DNA of 64,000 nucleotides from JAFGVL01 sp963662245 (GCA_963662245.2 CAXXVQ010000002.1:1-64000); one strand, 5' to 3'. Positions 1 through 8,813 are shown, counted from the stretch's first letter. Notes: generated from the letters alone by a model not told the origin. Program-made: numbers and translations.

Positions 1-384
1 ACGATGCAAGTCGTATAAACAAAAGCTGCCTTAGGATTATGCAAATCAATAAGCTCTGTAAGAGACTTATACAACTTTTGTTCTCCACCAAAAACTACTT
101 CTTTTTCATGCAGGTCAGTTGAAAAACTTAACCTGTGTAATTCTCTTCCTGAGGATTGTGATCCTCGTATATCCCATGTATAAGCAGCGCAACCAATCGG
201 TCCGTGAATTATATGAAGGGCAATTACCAATTGGGTATAATACCACGCGTGATCCACAAAACACACATGCTCTTTGACTTACTGAGCCTGCTAAACTGTG
301 TTTATTTCCCTCCACGGCTTTTGAATTAGCTCCTGCTGCCGTAACTTGATTTTGTCTTCCGTCTAGAATTTCTAATTCTTCCAT
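1..384 (-). pseudogene. nifE: nitrogenase FeMo-cofactor scaffold protein NifE, 5' part, frameshifted
   Basis: NifE, with NifN, forms the scaffold on which the FeMo cofactor precursor is completed. The first 54 codons from ATG 384 carry the NifE signature SVSQRACVFCGSRVVLYPIG with Cys40 and Cys43. The reading frame then slips: one extra T (plus-strand A near 222) separates PIGN from ALHIIHGPIGCAAYTWDIRG. The restored frame is open to the window edge with NifE motifs such as LSFSTDLHEKEVVFGGEQKLY. The gene continues off the left edge. It is either a genuine frameshift mutation or a sequencing error. It is transcribed like nifHDK but lies 4.3 kb downstream of nifK behind unrelated genes. A sigma-54-like promoter lies 80 bases upstream. 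The NifE identity is firm. Confidence 0.88.
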
Positions 385-731
385 CTTAGTCCCCCTTTCT
401 TATTTTCTTCATTTTAGTAGTAGTTGAAGAAAACTATATTCTTGTTCGATTTGCTTAATATTAAATACCGTGCCAAAGTTTATAATATACTATATATCAA
501 TTACATAAGCATATACAACACTTTTGTTTCAAATCGAAAAGATTACCTAAATGTGGGCGAAATAACCTTTAGGTAACATTTTTGAACTAACACAGCACTG
601 TGAATTAATTTAGGCATTAATTTATTCCTTAATTGAGTCTCAAAAACCTGATTTCAAGATTTTAATTCTTGTAAACCGTAGTCAAAAGACAGTTTTTTCT
701 ATCTTTGTTATACTTCAAAATAGTAATAGAT
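385..731. other. divergent intergenic region between nifE and mscS
   Basis: No gene is seen here. It holds the nifE sigma-54-like promoter (461-475), an inverted repeat TTACCTAAA / TTTAGGTAA (543-551 and 568-576) placed where an upstream activator site for nifE would be expected, and a Bacteroidota-type -7 element TATCTTTG (700-707) about 25 bases before the mscS start on the plus strand. Confidence 0.5.
461..475 (-). promoter_or_regulatory. sigma-54-like promoter upstream of nifE
   Basis: The minus strand reads TGGCACG-GTAT-TTAA, with the -24 TGGCAC box perfect and the -12 position TTAA in place of the usual TTGC. The identical layout, TGGCACG-N4-TTAA, occurs upstream of nifH. It lies about 80 bases before the nifE start. 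The assignment is by pattern only; the missing GC at -12 lowers certainty. Confidence 0.55.
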
Positions 732-1587
732 ATGAGTTTGAAAGACATTTTGAGTTTTTCGCTAGTGAAAACCACTAAGTTTAACCTAACGGTAGTAGAT
801 CTAGTAATGATTGCCGGGTATATCTTTGGCTGCATATTTACTTATTTACCTTATTAAAAAGACTTTGTTAAGTGAAAAGTCTAAGTTACACATGACAAAC
901 GGTTCTGGTCATGCTGTTTTTCAGATATAGAAATACTTCATTATAGTTATCACAATAGTAATTATATTAGAAACTATTGGAGTAAATGTAACACTCCTTC
1001 TTGCTGGTTCTGCAGCTTTGTTAGTTGGTTTAGGTCTAGGAATTAAGGAGTTGTTTTATGATATAGTTTCCGGCTTTATTTTACTTTTTGAACGCACTAT
1101 TTTGATTGGAGATATTATTGAGGTAGATGGAATGGTAGCTAAAGTAAAGAAAATGAGTTTGCGTACTTCTGAGGTTGAAACCAGAGATGATATCATAATT
1201 ATCGTTCCTAATTCGAAATTAGTTTCCGAGAAGGTTATAAACTGGAGTCATAATAAGAATTTTACTCGTTTTAGAGTCAGCGTGGGTGTCGCTTATGGTT
1301 CGGATGTAAATAAGGTTATCGATATACTACGAAAATGTACTGAAAGTCACCCTAATGTTAGTACTCAGAAACCACCAAAGATTCGTTTTACAGACTTTGC
1401 TGATTCAGCATTAATGTTTGAGATTTTATTCTGGAGTGACAAAATGTTTAGAATTGAGGATGTTAAAAGTGATATCCGAATTATGATTAATAAAAGTTTC
1501 AAAGAAAATAATATTAGAATCCCTTTCCCACAAAGAGATTTACACCTAAAAACTATTTCTGATGATTTTAATGCATTTAAAAAGTAA
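732..1587 (+). pseudogene. small-conductance mechanosensitive channel (MscS family), disrupted
   Basis: MscS channels release solutes on hypo-osmotic shock. The ATG at 732 opens an MscS N-terminus (MSLKDILSFSLVKTTKFNLT). An extra T near 825 shifts the frame, and the first frame stops at TAA 855. The second frame continues the family sequence (LAAYLLIYLIKKTLLSEKSK) but meets TAG at 928-930 before KYFIIVITIVIILETIGVNV and the pore helix GSAALLVGLGLGIKELFYDI. From 1018 onward the frame is intact and encodes the beta domain and C-terminal domain. Two lesions suggest a real pseudogene or a poor-quality stretch, since nifE nearby is also shifted. A shorter product from an internal start (1018) would lack most of the membrane part. 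Confidence 0.8.
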
Positions 1588-1596
1588 TTAAGAAAG

Positions 1597-3804
1597 ATGA
1601 TAAAGAAAAAATTTGGCACAGCTCCCGTATTCTTCACTGCAATATCAACTATTTTGGGTGCAATTATGTTTTTGCGTTTTGGCTTTGCTGTTGGGAATGT
1701 TAGCTTGCTCGGTACCTTTGGTATTATTGCAATAGGCCATATTGTAACAATTGCAACTGCTCTATCTATTGCAGAAATTGCTACAAATAAGAAAGTTGAA
1801 GGTGGAGGCGAATACTTTATTATAAGCCGTTCATTTGGATTAAAGGTGGGGGCATCTATCGGAATTACTTTGTACCTATCTCAGGCCATCAGCGTTGCAT
1901 TTTATATTGTGGCTATGATGGAAGCTTTTAATCCATTATTAGACTGGGTTACTGATATTTCCGGTTATTATTTATTAGATAAGCGTTTTATTAGTATACC
2001 TGTGATGGCATTAATTGCATGGATTATGCTCAAATATGGAGCAAAATTAGGTCTAAAAGCATTATATATTGTAGTTGCAATCCTGTTTTTATCAATCATA
2101 CTATTCTTTCTTGGTAACACAAATTATGTGGAAGGTTACCCAATTTCTGTCGTTTTCCATAAAATTGGTAATGGTATGGATTTCTTCACCGTATTTGCAA
2201 TTATTTTCCCGGCTTTTACCGGGATGACAGCTGGTGTTGGTCTTTCCGGTGATTTAAAGAATCCAAGTAAGTCATTACCCTGGGGTACTCTTGCTGCAAC
2301 TGTTACGGGGATGATTATCTATGTCTTTATTGCTATAAAACTTGCATATTCAGCAAATTCTTTAGACTTAAATGCAGATCAGTTAATTATGAGTAAAATA
2401 GCTTTATGGGGACCTATTATCCCAATAGGTTTGGCGGCAGCTACATTTTCTTCTGCTTTAGGCTCTATGATGATTGCTCCTCGTACTCTTCAAGCCATTG
2501 CAAGTGACAACATTATCCCATCAAAAGGAATTAACACATTCTTATCAAAAAGTGGTGAAAAAACAGGCGAACCCGTTAATGCAACAATTGTAACTTCTAT
2601 ATTCGCAACTATATTTCTACTGATTGGAGATGTTAACTTTGTTGCAAAACTTATTTCCATGTTTTTCATGGTAACATATGGGTCTTTATGTTTAATCTCA
2701 TTTTTGGAGCATTTTTCTTCGGATCCTTCATATCGTCCTACATTTCGCTCGCGTTGGTATATTTCTTTAGCAGGAGCCGTAATGTGTATTTGGTTAATGT
2801 TTAGCATGAATTTTTTATATGCTTTAATTGCCACAGGTATAATGACAACATTGTATGTGTGGATAAATTCGACCAATAAGGAGGAAAAAGGACTTGAAGC
2901 TATCTTTGAAGGGGTTATTTTTCAAACTAGTAGAAAACTACAAGTATTTTTACAACAAAAAAACAGTACAGATCATACTGAAATGTGGCGTCCGTCTATG
3001 ATTTGTGTTTCCAGCAATTCTTTTAATAAGCTTGACACTCTTGATCTTTCGCGCTGGATAGCGCATAAATATGGTTTCTGTACTTATGTACACCTAATTA
3101 ATGGTGAGCTTTCAAAAGAAACGCACGAGCTTGCTAAAAAGGAAATGCAAAAGCTTCTTCAGCTTGAAAATGCTCAAAATAGCAATGTATATTTAGATAC
3201 AATAATAAGCTCAAGTTACTCTTCTGCATTAAACCAAGCTATTCAGTTCCCTAGTATTTCAGGCAAATCTAATAATGTAGTTTTATTTGAATATGCATAT
3301 GATGATGATGACTTCATTTTTGAAATTAAAAAGAACATTCCTTTAGTGAAATCTATCGATATGGATATTTGTGTTTTGCGTACATCAAGCAAAGGATTTG
3401 GATATAGGAAGGAAATAAATATCTGGATTACTTCACAAGATTTTAGAAATGGTAATTTAATGATTCTTATTGGATACATTATTTTAGGACATCCTGAATG
3501 GAAAAAAGCACAGATAAAGATATTTGCCGTATTGCAAGAAGAAAATATGCAGGAGTTAAAATCAAGGCTTTATCATTTAATACGCACAGGAAGATTACCA
3601 ATATCTAAAAACAACATCAACATTGTAACAAACTCAGGTAAAGAGGACTTAAAAACCTTAATCAACGATAATTCTGCTGATGCTGATTTGACTTTTGTAG
3701 GGTTTAATGACTCAGATATTGAACATAATTCAATATTTACGGGATACCCTAATATGGGAAATATGATATTTGTAAATTCAATTGATAAAAAACAAATAGT
3801 GTAA
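1597..3804 (+). CDS. SLC12-like cation-chloride cotransporter / APC-superfamily permease
   Basis: This 735-residue membrane protein is an amino acid-polyamine-cation superfamily transporter of the SLC12 (Na-K-Cl or K-Cl cotransporter) type. The N-terminus GTAPVFFTAISTILGAIMFLRFG is the family's first helix with its broken-helix glycine motif, and EGGGEYFIISRSFG follows TM2. About twelve membrane segments occupy residues 10-425. The C-terminal 300 residues form the cytoplasmic SLC12-type domain. It begins ten bases after the mscS reading frame ends, so both probably formed one operon for osmotic or ion balance. Transported ions are inferred from the family, not shown. Confidence 0.8.
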   Translation: MIKKKFGTAPVFFTAISTILGAIMFLRFGFAVGNVSLLGTFGIIAIGHIVTIATALSIAEIATNKKVEGGGEYFIISRSFGLKVGASIGITLYLSQAISVAFYIVAMMEAFNPLLDWVTDISGYYLLDKRFISIPVMALIAWIMLKYGAKLGLKALYIVVAILFLSIILFFLGNTNYVEGYPISVVFHKIGNGMDFFTVFAIIFPAFTGMTAGVGLSGDLKNPSKSLPWGTLAATVTGMIIYVFIAIKLAYSANSLDLNADQLIMSKIALWGPIIPIGLAAATFSSALGSMMIAPRTLQAIASDNIIPSKGINTFLSKSGEKTGEPVNATIVTSIFATIFLLIGDVNFVAKLISMFFMVTYGSLCLISFLEHFSSDPSYRPTFRSRWYISLAGAVMCIWLMFSMNFLYALIATGIMTTLYVWINSTNKEEKGLEAIFEGVIFQTSRKLQVFLQQKNSTDHTEMWRPSMICVSSNSFNKLDTLDLSRWIAHKYGFCTYVHLINGELSKETHELAKKEMQKLLQLENAQNSNVYLDTIISSSYSSALNQAIQFPSISGKSNNVVLFEYAYDDDDFIFEIKKNIPLVKSIDMDICVLRTSSKGFGYRKEINIWITSQDFRNGNLMILIGYIILGHPEWKKAQIKIFAVLQEENMQELKSRLYHLIRTGRLPISKNNINIVTNSGKEDLKTLINDNSADADLTFVGFNDSDIEHNSIFTGYPNMGNMIFVNSIDKKQIV

Positions 3805-3810
3805 GTAGCT

Positions 3811-3963
3811 GTGAGTAAAATTTATTTTAGCGGAGAAAGTCCTGAACATGGAAAGTATTATTGCACTGCATGTGCTATGACTGTAGTTATTAATCAGTTC
3901 AACTCTACTCTACCAGTATGCGAGAAATGCCAAGCAAAAACATGGAGAAGGTTATCTTCTTAG
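3811..3963 (+). CDS. 50-residue zinc-ribbon protein
   Basis: A GTG start seven bases after the transporter stop opens a 50-codon frame ending at TAG 3961-3963. The product has two Cys pairs, CTAC (residues 18-21) and CEKC (37-40), in a layout typical of small zinc ribbons: SGESPEHGKYYCTAC ... LPVCEKCQAKTW. The start is chosen because no ATG precedes the conserved part and the frame follows the upstream gene directly. Its partner and role are unknown. The paired Cys motifs and tight spacing support a real gene. Confidence 0.65.
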   Translation: MSKIYFSGESPEHGKYYCTACAMTVVINQFNSTLPVCEKCQAKTWRRLSS

Positions 3964-3967
3964 CTAT

Positions 3968-4405
3968 TTATTTTCTATTATCTTTTAGAAAATCTTTTTG
4001 TCTTGAAATTATTGCTTTCACTCTTGGAGAATGCTCTTTTCTTCCAAGCCATTCAAGAGCAGAATCAATATTGCTAAATATCTCAAATTCTAAAGCAGTT
4101 TGATTTCCAGATTTTTTCATTTGTGTAGAGTATGCATACTGATTCGGAGTTCTGGCTATTAAAGCAACCTTCCTCTTACCAATAAGCTTTAGTTTCTCAA
4201 GCTCATCTAAATATTGATTATGAGTGTTTATTGCATAATCAATTACAGAATCATTAAAATCTGAAAGCGTATCATAAGTCTTATTATAGTTTTTGTCCTT
4301 ATATAAACTGGAACGGGACTCTGAAAAGCTAGCTAAACAATGAACTCCCGAGAAAATCTCAATTGAGAGTCTTGATTCATCATCTATGAAATATTTATAC
4401 TTCAT
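3968..4405 (-). CDS. hypothetical protein, STAS/SpoIIAA-like
   Basis: This 145-residue soluble protein has no signal peptide. It has alternating strands and amphipathic helices and ends with EIFSNIDSALEWLGR (about residues 108-122), which resembles the last helix of SpoIIAA-like/SEC14-type STAS proteins seen in Bacteroidota. The segment KRKVALIARTPNQYAYSTQM (about 76-96) would be the central strand and turn. The family assignment is tentative and no enzymatic motif is visible. It ends five bases from the convergent zinc-ribbon gene. Confidence 0.55.
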   Translation of the reverse strand: MKYKYFIDDESRLSIEIFSGVHCLASFSESRSSLYKDKNYNKTYDTLSDFNDSVIDYAINTHNQYLDELEKLKLIGKRKVALIARTPNQYAYSTQMKKSGNQTALEFEIFSNIDSALEWLGRKEHSPRVKAIISRQKDFLKDNRK

Positions 4406-4513
4406 TTGAAACTATTTTAGTAAGACAAATACTACTCTTTATGTAATATATACGATAATAGATAATTCAAATATACTAAAAAAGTTTTTATTATAAATAT
4501 GCATAAAAATAAG

Positions 4514-4543
4514 AAAAGCTGCAAACCTCACGGCGCAGCTTTT
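4514..4543 (-). terminator. hairpin downstream of nifK
   Basis: AAAAGCTGC (4514-4522) pairs with GCAGCTTTT (4535-4543) around a 12-base loop, about 115 bases past the nifK stop. It is symmetric and could end transcription from either side, but its main candidate is the nif operon. Confidence 0.55.
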
Positions 4544-4657
4544 ATTGTGTTTTTATCTCTAGTATTAGCGATTTAGAGTTTATCTTTTTTAGAAGATTAG
4601 AATATCCAACTAAAGGAGAAAAGCACAAGACTTCTCTCCTGTTAGTATATGTGGGTA

Positions 4658-6037
4658 TTACATTTGTAATTCAACTTTTTCTTCCGGACAAGTTCTGTCT
4701 TGGTGATCAAGAATTGCATCTAACATTCTAGATACTAAGTTCATTGCACCTACATAACCTGTGTGAGGGAATAAGTTAAAGTTAGCACGATCTAGAATTG
4801 GGAAACCTAAGCGAACAAATGGAACATCCTCATCACGAGCGATATACTTACCATAAGTGTTACCAATTAATAAATCAACACCTTCTTGTTTGATCCAAGT
4901 GTGAAGTTGGAACATATCCGCTCTTTCACCATTCATAAATTTAGCTTCAGGAATGTCTTTTAAGATAGCTGACATTTTTTCTTCAAACATTTTACCTGGA
5001 GTACCACTAACGATATAAACAGGTTTCATATTTAAAGTTACCAAGAACTCAGTTAAAGGGAATAAAGTATCTGGATCACCCCAAAGAGCTACTCTTTTAC
5101 CATATAACCATTTTGAGTTATCAGCGATAAGGTCAATTAATTTACCACGCTCCTCAGTAATTGAATCTGGAACTGGTACATTCGCATGACGGCTTAAAGA
5201 CATGATGAATTTATCTGTAGCTTTCAAACCAATTGGAATTTCAAGTGATTCGAATTTAACTCTACATTTGTTTTCAAGTTTTATACAAGCATCATCAGTA
5301 GTATAAGCACCAAGACCAATAGTAAATTTGCTATCACCTGTAGCAATAAGGTCAGGAATAGTTGTTCCTCCTTTTGGATACATAACAGATTTACCTGTCA
5401 TTGGAGTATCTAATACATCAGACATATCAGGGAACATGATAGTTCTAGCTTCCATTTCTTTAGCTAGTCTTTTAATCTCTTTCATGTCAGATGGTTCCAT
5501 CCATCCTGCTACAAGGTTGATAACATTTTTCTTTTTGTTAGTAGCAGTAGAGAATGATTTAACCATTCCGGCTACCATGTTTGAGTATCCTGTAACATGA
5601 GATCCTACATAACTAGGAGTGTTAGCATAGATTACATGTTTGCCTTCTGGAATTTTTCCTTCTTCTCTAGCTTTTTCGATGATTTGAACTAAGTCATCAC
5701 CAATAGTTTCAGACAAACAAGTTGAGTGAACAGCAATAACATCTGGTTCGTACACTGTGAAGATTGTTCCGATAGATTGGATCAAGTTAGCTTGACCACC
5801 GAATACAGAAGAACCTTCGGTAAATGAACTCGTAGCCGCTAAAATTGGCTCTTTAAAGTGACGAGTAAGAGCAGAACGGTGATAAGAACAACATCCTTGT
5901 GAACCGTGGCTATGAGGTAAACATCCATGAATACCTAAAGCTGCATACATAGCTCCTACTGGTTGACAGGTTTTGGCAGGGTTTACTGTCAAAGCCTCTC
6001 TCTTATATTCTTTTGCAGTTGTGTGACGCAGTAACAT
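4658..6037 (-). CDS. nifK: nitrogenase MoFe protein beta chain NifK
   Basis: NifK pairs with NifD in the alpha2-beta2 dinitrogenase and supplies half of the P-cluster ligands. The 459 residues include Cys24, Cys49 and Cys107, whose spacing (25 and 58) matches the three P-cluster cysteines of known NifK proteins. The surrounding motifs are KTCQPVGAMYAALGIHGC, HGSQGCCSYHR and HSTCLSETIGDD. The chain lacks the roughly 50-residue N-terminal extension of the Azotobacter type, as is usual for the anaerobe (group II/III) enzymes. It is the last gene of the nifH-I1-I2-D-K cluster and follows nifD after a 128-base hairpin-bearing spacer. Confidence 0.97.
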   Translation of the reverse strand: MLLRHTTAKEYKREALTVNPAKTCQPVGAMYAALGIHGCLPHSHGSQGCCSYHRSALTRHFKEPILAATSSFTEGSSVFGGQANLIQSIGTIFTVYEPDVIAVHSTCLSETIGDDLVQIIEKAREEGKIPEGKHVIYANTPSYVGSHVTGYSNMVAGMVKSFSTATNKKKNVINLVAGWMEPSDMKEIKRLAKEMEARTIMFPDMSDVLDTPMTGKSVMYPKGGTTIPDLIATGDSKFTIGLGAYTTDDACIKLENKCRVKFESLEIPIGLKATDKFIMSLSRHANVPVPDSITEERGKLIDLIADNSKWLYGKRVALWGDPDTLFPLTEFLVTLNMKPVYIVSGTPGKMFEEKMSAILKDIPEAKFMNGERADMFQLHTWIKQEGVDLLIGNTYGKYIARDEDVPFVRLGFPILDRANFNLFPHTGYVGAMNLVSRMLDAILDHQDRTCPEEKVELQM

Positions 6038-6072
6038 AGTTGTAATTTTTTAATAAGTAATTTGATATTTTT

Positions 6073-6152
6073 CTTCGTGATATTAGCTCCCTTGGGTCGC
6101 GATATTTTGATAAAAATAACTCCCTTAGGATTTATATCTAATATCAGCGAAG
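6073..6152 (-). repeat. nif-spacer hairpin repeat, copy between nifD and nifK
   Basis: CTTCGTGATATTAG (6073-6086) pairs with CTAATATCAGCGAAG (6138-6152), leaving one bulge. The inner part shares the words GTCGCGATATT and GATATTNGCTCC with the spacer between nifI1 and nifI2. It probably protects or punctuates the polycistronic message. This is seen directly in the sequence; the function is inferred. Confidence 0.6.
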
Positions 6153-6165
6153 CGTAATATCTTTT

Positions 6166-7785
6166 TTAAAATGCATATTCAGCAACAACAACATCATCAG
6201 CTTCCCAAGGAGCTTTGATTTCTTTCCAGATTGTTGTATTCATCATCATATCGATATCTTTGTAGAAGTTGATTGCTCCTTCGAATCCGGCGTATGGTCC
6301 ACCAACATCATAGTTGTGTAGTTGTTTCATCGGAACACCCATTTTTTGCACTACATATTTTTCTTTGATACCTGCACAGAAAATATCTGGGTGGAAGTCT
6401 TCAATCAATTTCTCCATTTCGTAATGGCTAAGGTCATCAATTACTAATGCACCTTTTTCCATTTCAGCCATCATACCATCATAATCTTCAAACTCAAATT
6501 TCTTATCAGCGAAAGCTTTCATTTCAGCCTCAGTTTTACGAGGGTTGTAACGAGTTTCGTCTTTAGTAACTTTTAGTTCTTCAATGTTACGGCTATCTGC
6601 ATCAATTTTGATAGATGGAATTACGCGGCGACCTTCGTAGTCATCACGGTGACCAAACTCATAACCAGCAGCTAAAGTTTTGATACCTAGTTCCCCAAAT
6701 AATTCTTGGTAGTGGTGAGCACGAGATCCACCTACGAATAACATTGCTGTTTTACCTTCAGTCTTAGGCTTCACTTCTGCAATCACTTCTTTGATAGCAG
6801 CCATTTCTTTAGCGATAACTTCTTCAACTTTAGCAGTTAAGTCTTTGTCACCAAAGTATTCTGCAATTTTGCGAAGAGTTTTAGCTGTAGCTTCTGCACC
6901 GATGAAGTTACCTTTGAACCATGGAATACCGAATTTAGTTTCCATCATTTCTGCTACATAGTTGATAGAACGGTGACACATTACAACGCTTAAGTCAGCT
7001 TGGTGAGCAGTTTCAAATTGTTCAATAGTAGAGTTACCAGACATTGTAGCAACTATAGTAAGTCCACATTCTTCAAAAATTCTTTCGATTTCGAAAGCAT
7101 CTCCACCAATGTTGTATTCACCTAATACATTTACTTTAAATTTACCTTCGATTGGAGCATCAATATTACCAATAAGGTGTTTGAATAAACCGTTGTTTGC
7201 GATGTGGTGACCAGCAGATTGAGATACCCCTTTGTAACCCTCACAAGAGAATCCAAATACATTGATACCTAATTCTTCTTTCATTTGACGAGCTACACGG
7301 TGAACATCATCCCCGATTAATCCAACAGGACAAGTAGAGAAGAATGCGATGTTTTTAGGTGCAAAAATTTCAAATGCTTCACGAGCTGCTTGAGCTAGTT
7401 TGTTTTCACCACCAAATACGATGTTTGAATCTTGCATATCTGTAGAGAAGCAATACATCATATAGTTTGGATCATTTGCGTCTACTGGTTTAGTTTGGTT
7501 ACGACGAGTTAACCATGAGTAGAAACCGCAACCGATTGGTCCGTGAGTGATGTTGATTACATCACGAGTAGGACCTAACACTACCCCTTTACAACCTGCA
7601 TATGTACATCCGCGTTGAGTAATAATACCTGGGATAGTACGCACATTTGATTGTACTTCTGGGATTTCTTGAGGATCGTTAGAAACGATAGATTTTCCTC
7701 TTTTTTTGCCAATTTTAGATGGGTATTTTTTCAATACCTCTTCTTTCCATTTGGCGCTATCCATATTTAAATCTTTTGTTGGCAT
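6166..7785 (-). CDS. nifD: nitrogenase MoFe protein alpha chain NifD
   Basis: NifD holds the FeMo cofactor where N2 is reduced. P-cluster ligands are Cys60, Cys86 and Cys152 (spacings 26 and 66 as in characterised NifD). The cofactor is held by Cys270 (SVVMCHRSINY) and His490 (QLHNYDVGGPYAGFEGA). The His pair near 193-194 (SAGHHIAN) matches the substrate-channel histidine. At 539 residues it carries the roughly 50-residue insertion (about 385-440) typical of clostridial/Chlorobium-type group II or III NifD. Nothing suggests a vanadium or iron-only enzyme: no anfG/vnfG gene is present. It starts 55 bases after nifI2. Confidence 0.97.
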   Translation of the reverse strand: MPTKDLNMDSAKWKEEVLKKYPSKIGKKRGKSIVSNDPQEIPEVQSNVRTIPGIITQRGCTYAGCKGVVLGPTRDVINITHGPIGCGFYSWLTRRNQTKPVDANDPNYMMYCFSTDMQDSNIVFGGENKLAQAAREAFEIFAPKNIAFFSTCPVGLIGDDVHRVARQMKEELGINVFGFSCEGYKGVSQSAGHHIANNGLFKHLIGNIDAPIEGKFKVNVLGEYNIGGDAFEIERIFEECGLTIVATMSGNSTIEQFETAHQADLSVVMCHRSINYVAEMMETKFGIPWFKGNFIGAEATAKTLRKIAEYFGDKDLTAKVEEVIAKEMAAIKEVIAEVKPKTEGKTAMLFVGGSRAHHYQELFGELGIKTLAAGYEFGHRDDYEGRRVIPSIKIDADSRNIEELKVTKDETRYNPRKTEAEMKAFADKKFEFEDYDGMMAEMEKGALVIDDLSHYEMEKLIEDFHPDIFCAGIKEKYVVQKMGVPMKQLHNYDVGGPYAGFEGAINFYKDIDMMMNTTIWKEIKAPWEADDVVVAEYAF

Positions 7786-7839
7786 AATTCTTAGTTTTTA
7801 AACAGTTTAGCTATAAGCTAATCATTGTAAATAATCTAA

Positions 7840-8217
7840 TTAATCTAGAGTTTCTTCTCCAGATTCACCTGTACGAACACGAACAGAATCAATTGCATCA
7901 ATCACAAAGATTTTTCCATCACCACTATTACCTGTTTTATTTACATTCATAATAGTTTCTATAGCTAAATCTTTTTTGTCATCAGTTACAACCAAAGTAA
8001 TCATTCGTTTAGATTTCATGCGAGGCATATCTAGAACTTCAGATGAAGCAATCATATCTGGATGATCTTTTGTTGCTTGTATATTAGGACCAACAGCTTT
8101 ACCCGCTCCGCGTCCTACTATCGGCATCGCAGTGAATGAAGGAAGACCTGCTTCAGATAAAGCTGACTTAGTTTCATTCATTTTTGCGATTCGAATCATT
8201 GCAAGAATTAATTTCAT
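7840..8217 (-). CDS. nifI2: nitrogenase-associated PII protein NifI2
   Basis: This 125-residue PII-family protein lies between nifI1 and nifD. In archaea and anaerobes the NifI1-NifI2 complex binds dinitrogenase and switches it off when ammonium is present (2-oxoglutarate relieves the block). The N-terminus MKLILAMIRIAKMNETKSAL, the T-loop region after PIVGRGAGKAVG, and the longer insert before MKSKRMITLVV are typical of NifI2 as opposed to GlnB/GlnK. Ammonium switch-off of this enzyme is therefore expected from gene content. Confidence 0.93.
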   Translation of the reverse strand: MKLILAMIRIAKMNETKSALSEAGLPSFTAMPIVGRGAGKAVGPNIQATKDHPDMIASSEVLDMPRMKSKRMITLVVTDDKKDLAIETIMNVNKTGNSGDGKIFVIDAIDSVRVRTGESGEETLD

Positions 8218-8239
8218 AATTGTCTATTTTTAATTGTTA

Positions 8240-8340
8240 TTCGCTTTGCGATATTTGCTCCTTTTAGTCGCGATATTAGGATATTTGTAACATAATCTGG
8301 TAAATATCGCCCGAAGGGCTAATATCTTAATATCAGCGAA
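8240..8340 (-). repeat. nif-spacer hairpin repeat, copy between nifI1 and nifI2
   Basis: A nested hairpin: GCGATATTT (8248-8256) can pair with AAATATCGC (8302-8310), TTCGCT (8240-8245) with AGCGAA (8335-8340), and GATATTAGGATATT (8272-8285) with AATATCTTAATATC through one G-T wobble. It shares long words with the nifD-nifK spacer. Confidence 0.6.
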
Positions 8341-8345
8341 GTCTA

Positions 8346-8672
8346 TTAAGCTTCTTTTTTACCACTAGAAATAGTGTATGTTTCAACTACAGGAGTAACG
8401 AAAATTTTACCGTCACCAAATTGTCCTGCTTCTGAAGAACGAGCTGAACCAAGGATAGTTTCAATTACGAAATCTTTATCTTTTTCAGGAATTGCAATTA
8501 ATAAAAGATCTTTAGGAAGTTCGTCGTAAGTTACATTACCTACTTTCAAACCGCGTTGTTTACCACGACCGAAAACTGACATTTTAGTTACCGCTGGGAA
8601 TCCTGCATCAAATAATGCTTTCATTACAACTGGAGATTTTTCTGGACGAACAATAGCTCTTAATAAATACAT
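8346..8672 (-). CDS. nifI1: nitrogenase-associated PII protein NifI1
   Basis: This 108-residue PII protein follows nifH, the standard place for NifI1. MYLLRAIVRPEKSPVVMKAL is the first PII strand-helix. FGRGKQRGLKVGNVTYDELPKDLLLIAIPE spans the shortened T-loop, which lacks the GlnB uridylylation tyrosine context. FGDGKIFVTPVVE is the conserved C-terminal strand. It works with NifI2 in ammonium switch-off. An AGGAGG-type ribosome binding site lies just before the ATG, unusual for this phylum and a good guide to the start. Confidence 0.94.
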   Translation of the reverse strand: MYLLRAIVRPEKSPVVMKALFDAGFPAVTKMSVFGRGKQRGLKVGNVTYDELPKDLLLIAIPEKDKDFVIETILGSARSSEAGQFGDGKIFVTPVVETYTISSGKKEA

Positions 8673-8728
8673 AGTTTTTTCCTCCTAATTTTTTGAATTA
8701 ATTTGTTGTTTTGTTAGTCTTTTAGAGA

Positions 8729-8785
8729 TAAGATATTTGCTCTCCGAAAGCTTTTTTATTACGCCCAGGAAAGGCAAATATCTTA
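8729..8785 (-). repeat. nif-spacer hairpin, between nifH and nifI1
   Basis: TAAGATATTTGC (8729-8740) and GCAAATATCTTA (8774-8785) form a perfect 12-bp stem about 30 bases past the nifH stop. nifH message is commonly more abundant than the rest of the operon, and this stem could stabilise it or attenuate readthrough. It shares GATATTTGCTC with the other nif spacers. Confidence 0.65.
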
Positions 8786-8813
8786 GAAAATGTTATTATA
8801 TCAGATAACGATA

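Noticed and set aside
1614..1628. TGGCACA near the start of the SLC12-like gene as a sigma-54 site
   Set aside because: It lies inside the coding frame (codons for FGTAP) and has CCGT at the -12 position. It is best explained by the protein sequence.
5607..5620. CCTACATAACTAGG inside nifK as another activator site
   Set aside because: It lies in coding sequence (the YVGSHV region) and its second half does not match the WWKGKA pattern of the others.
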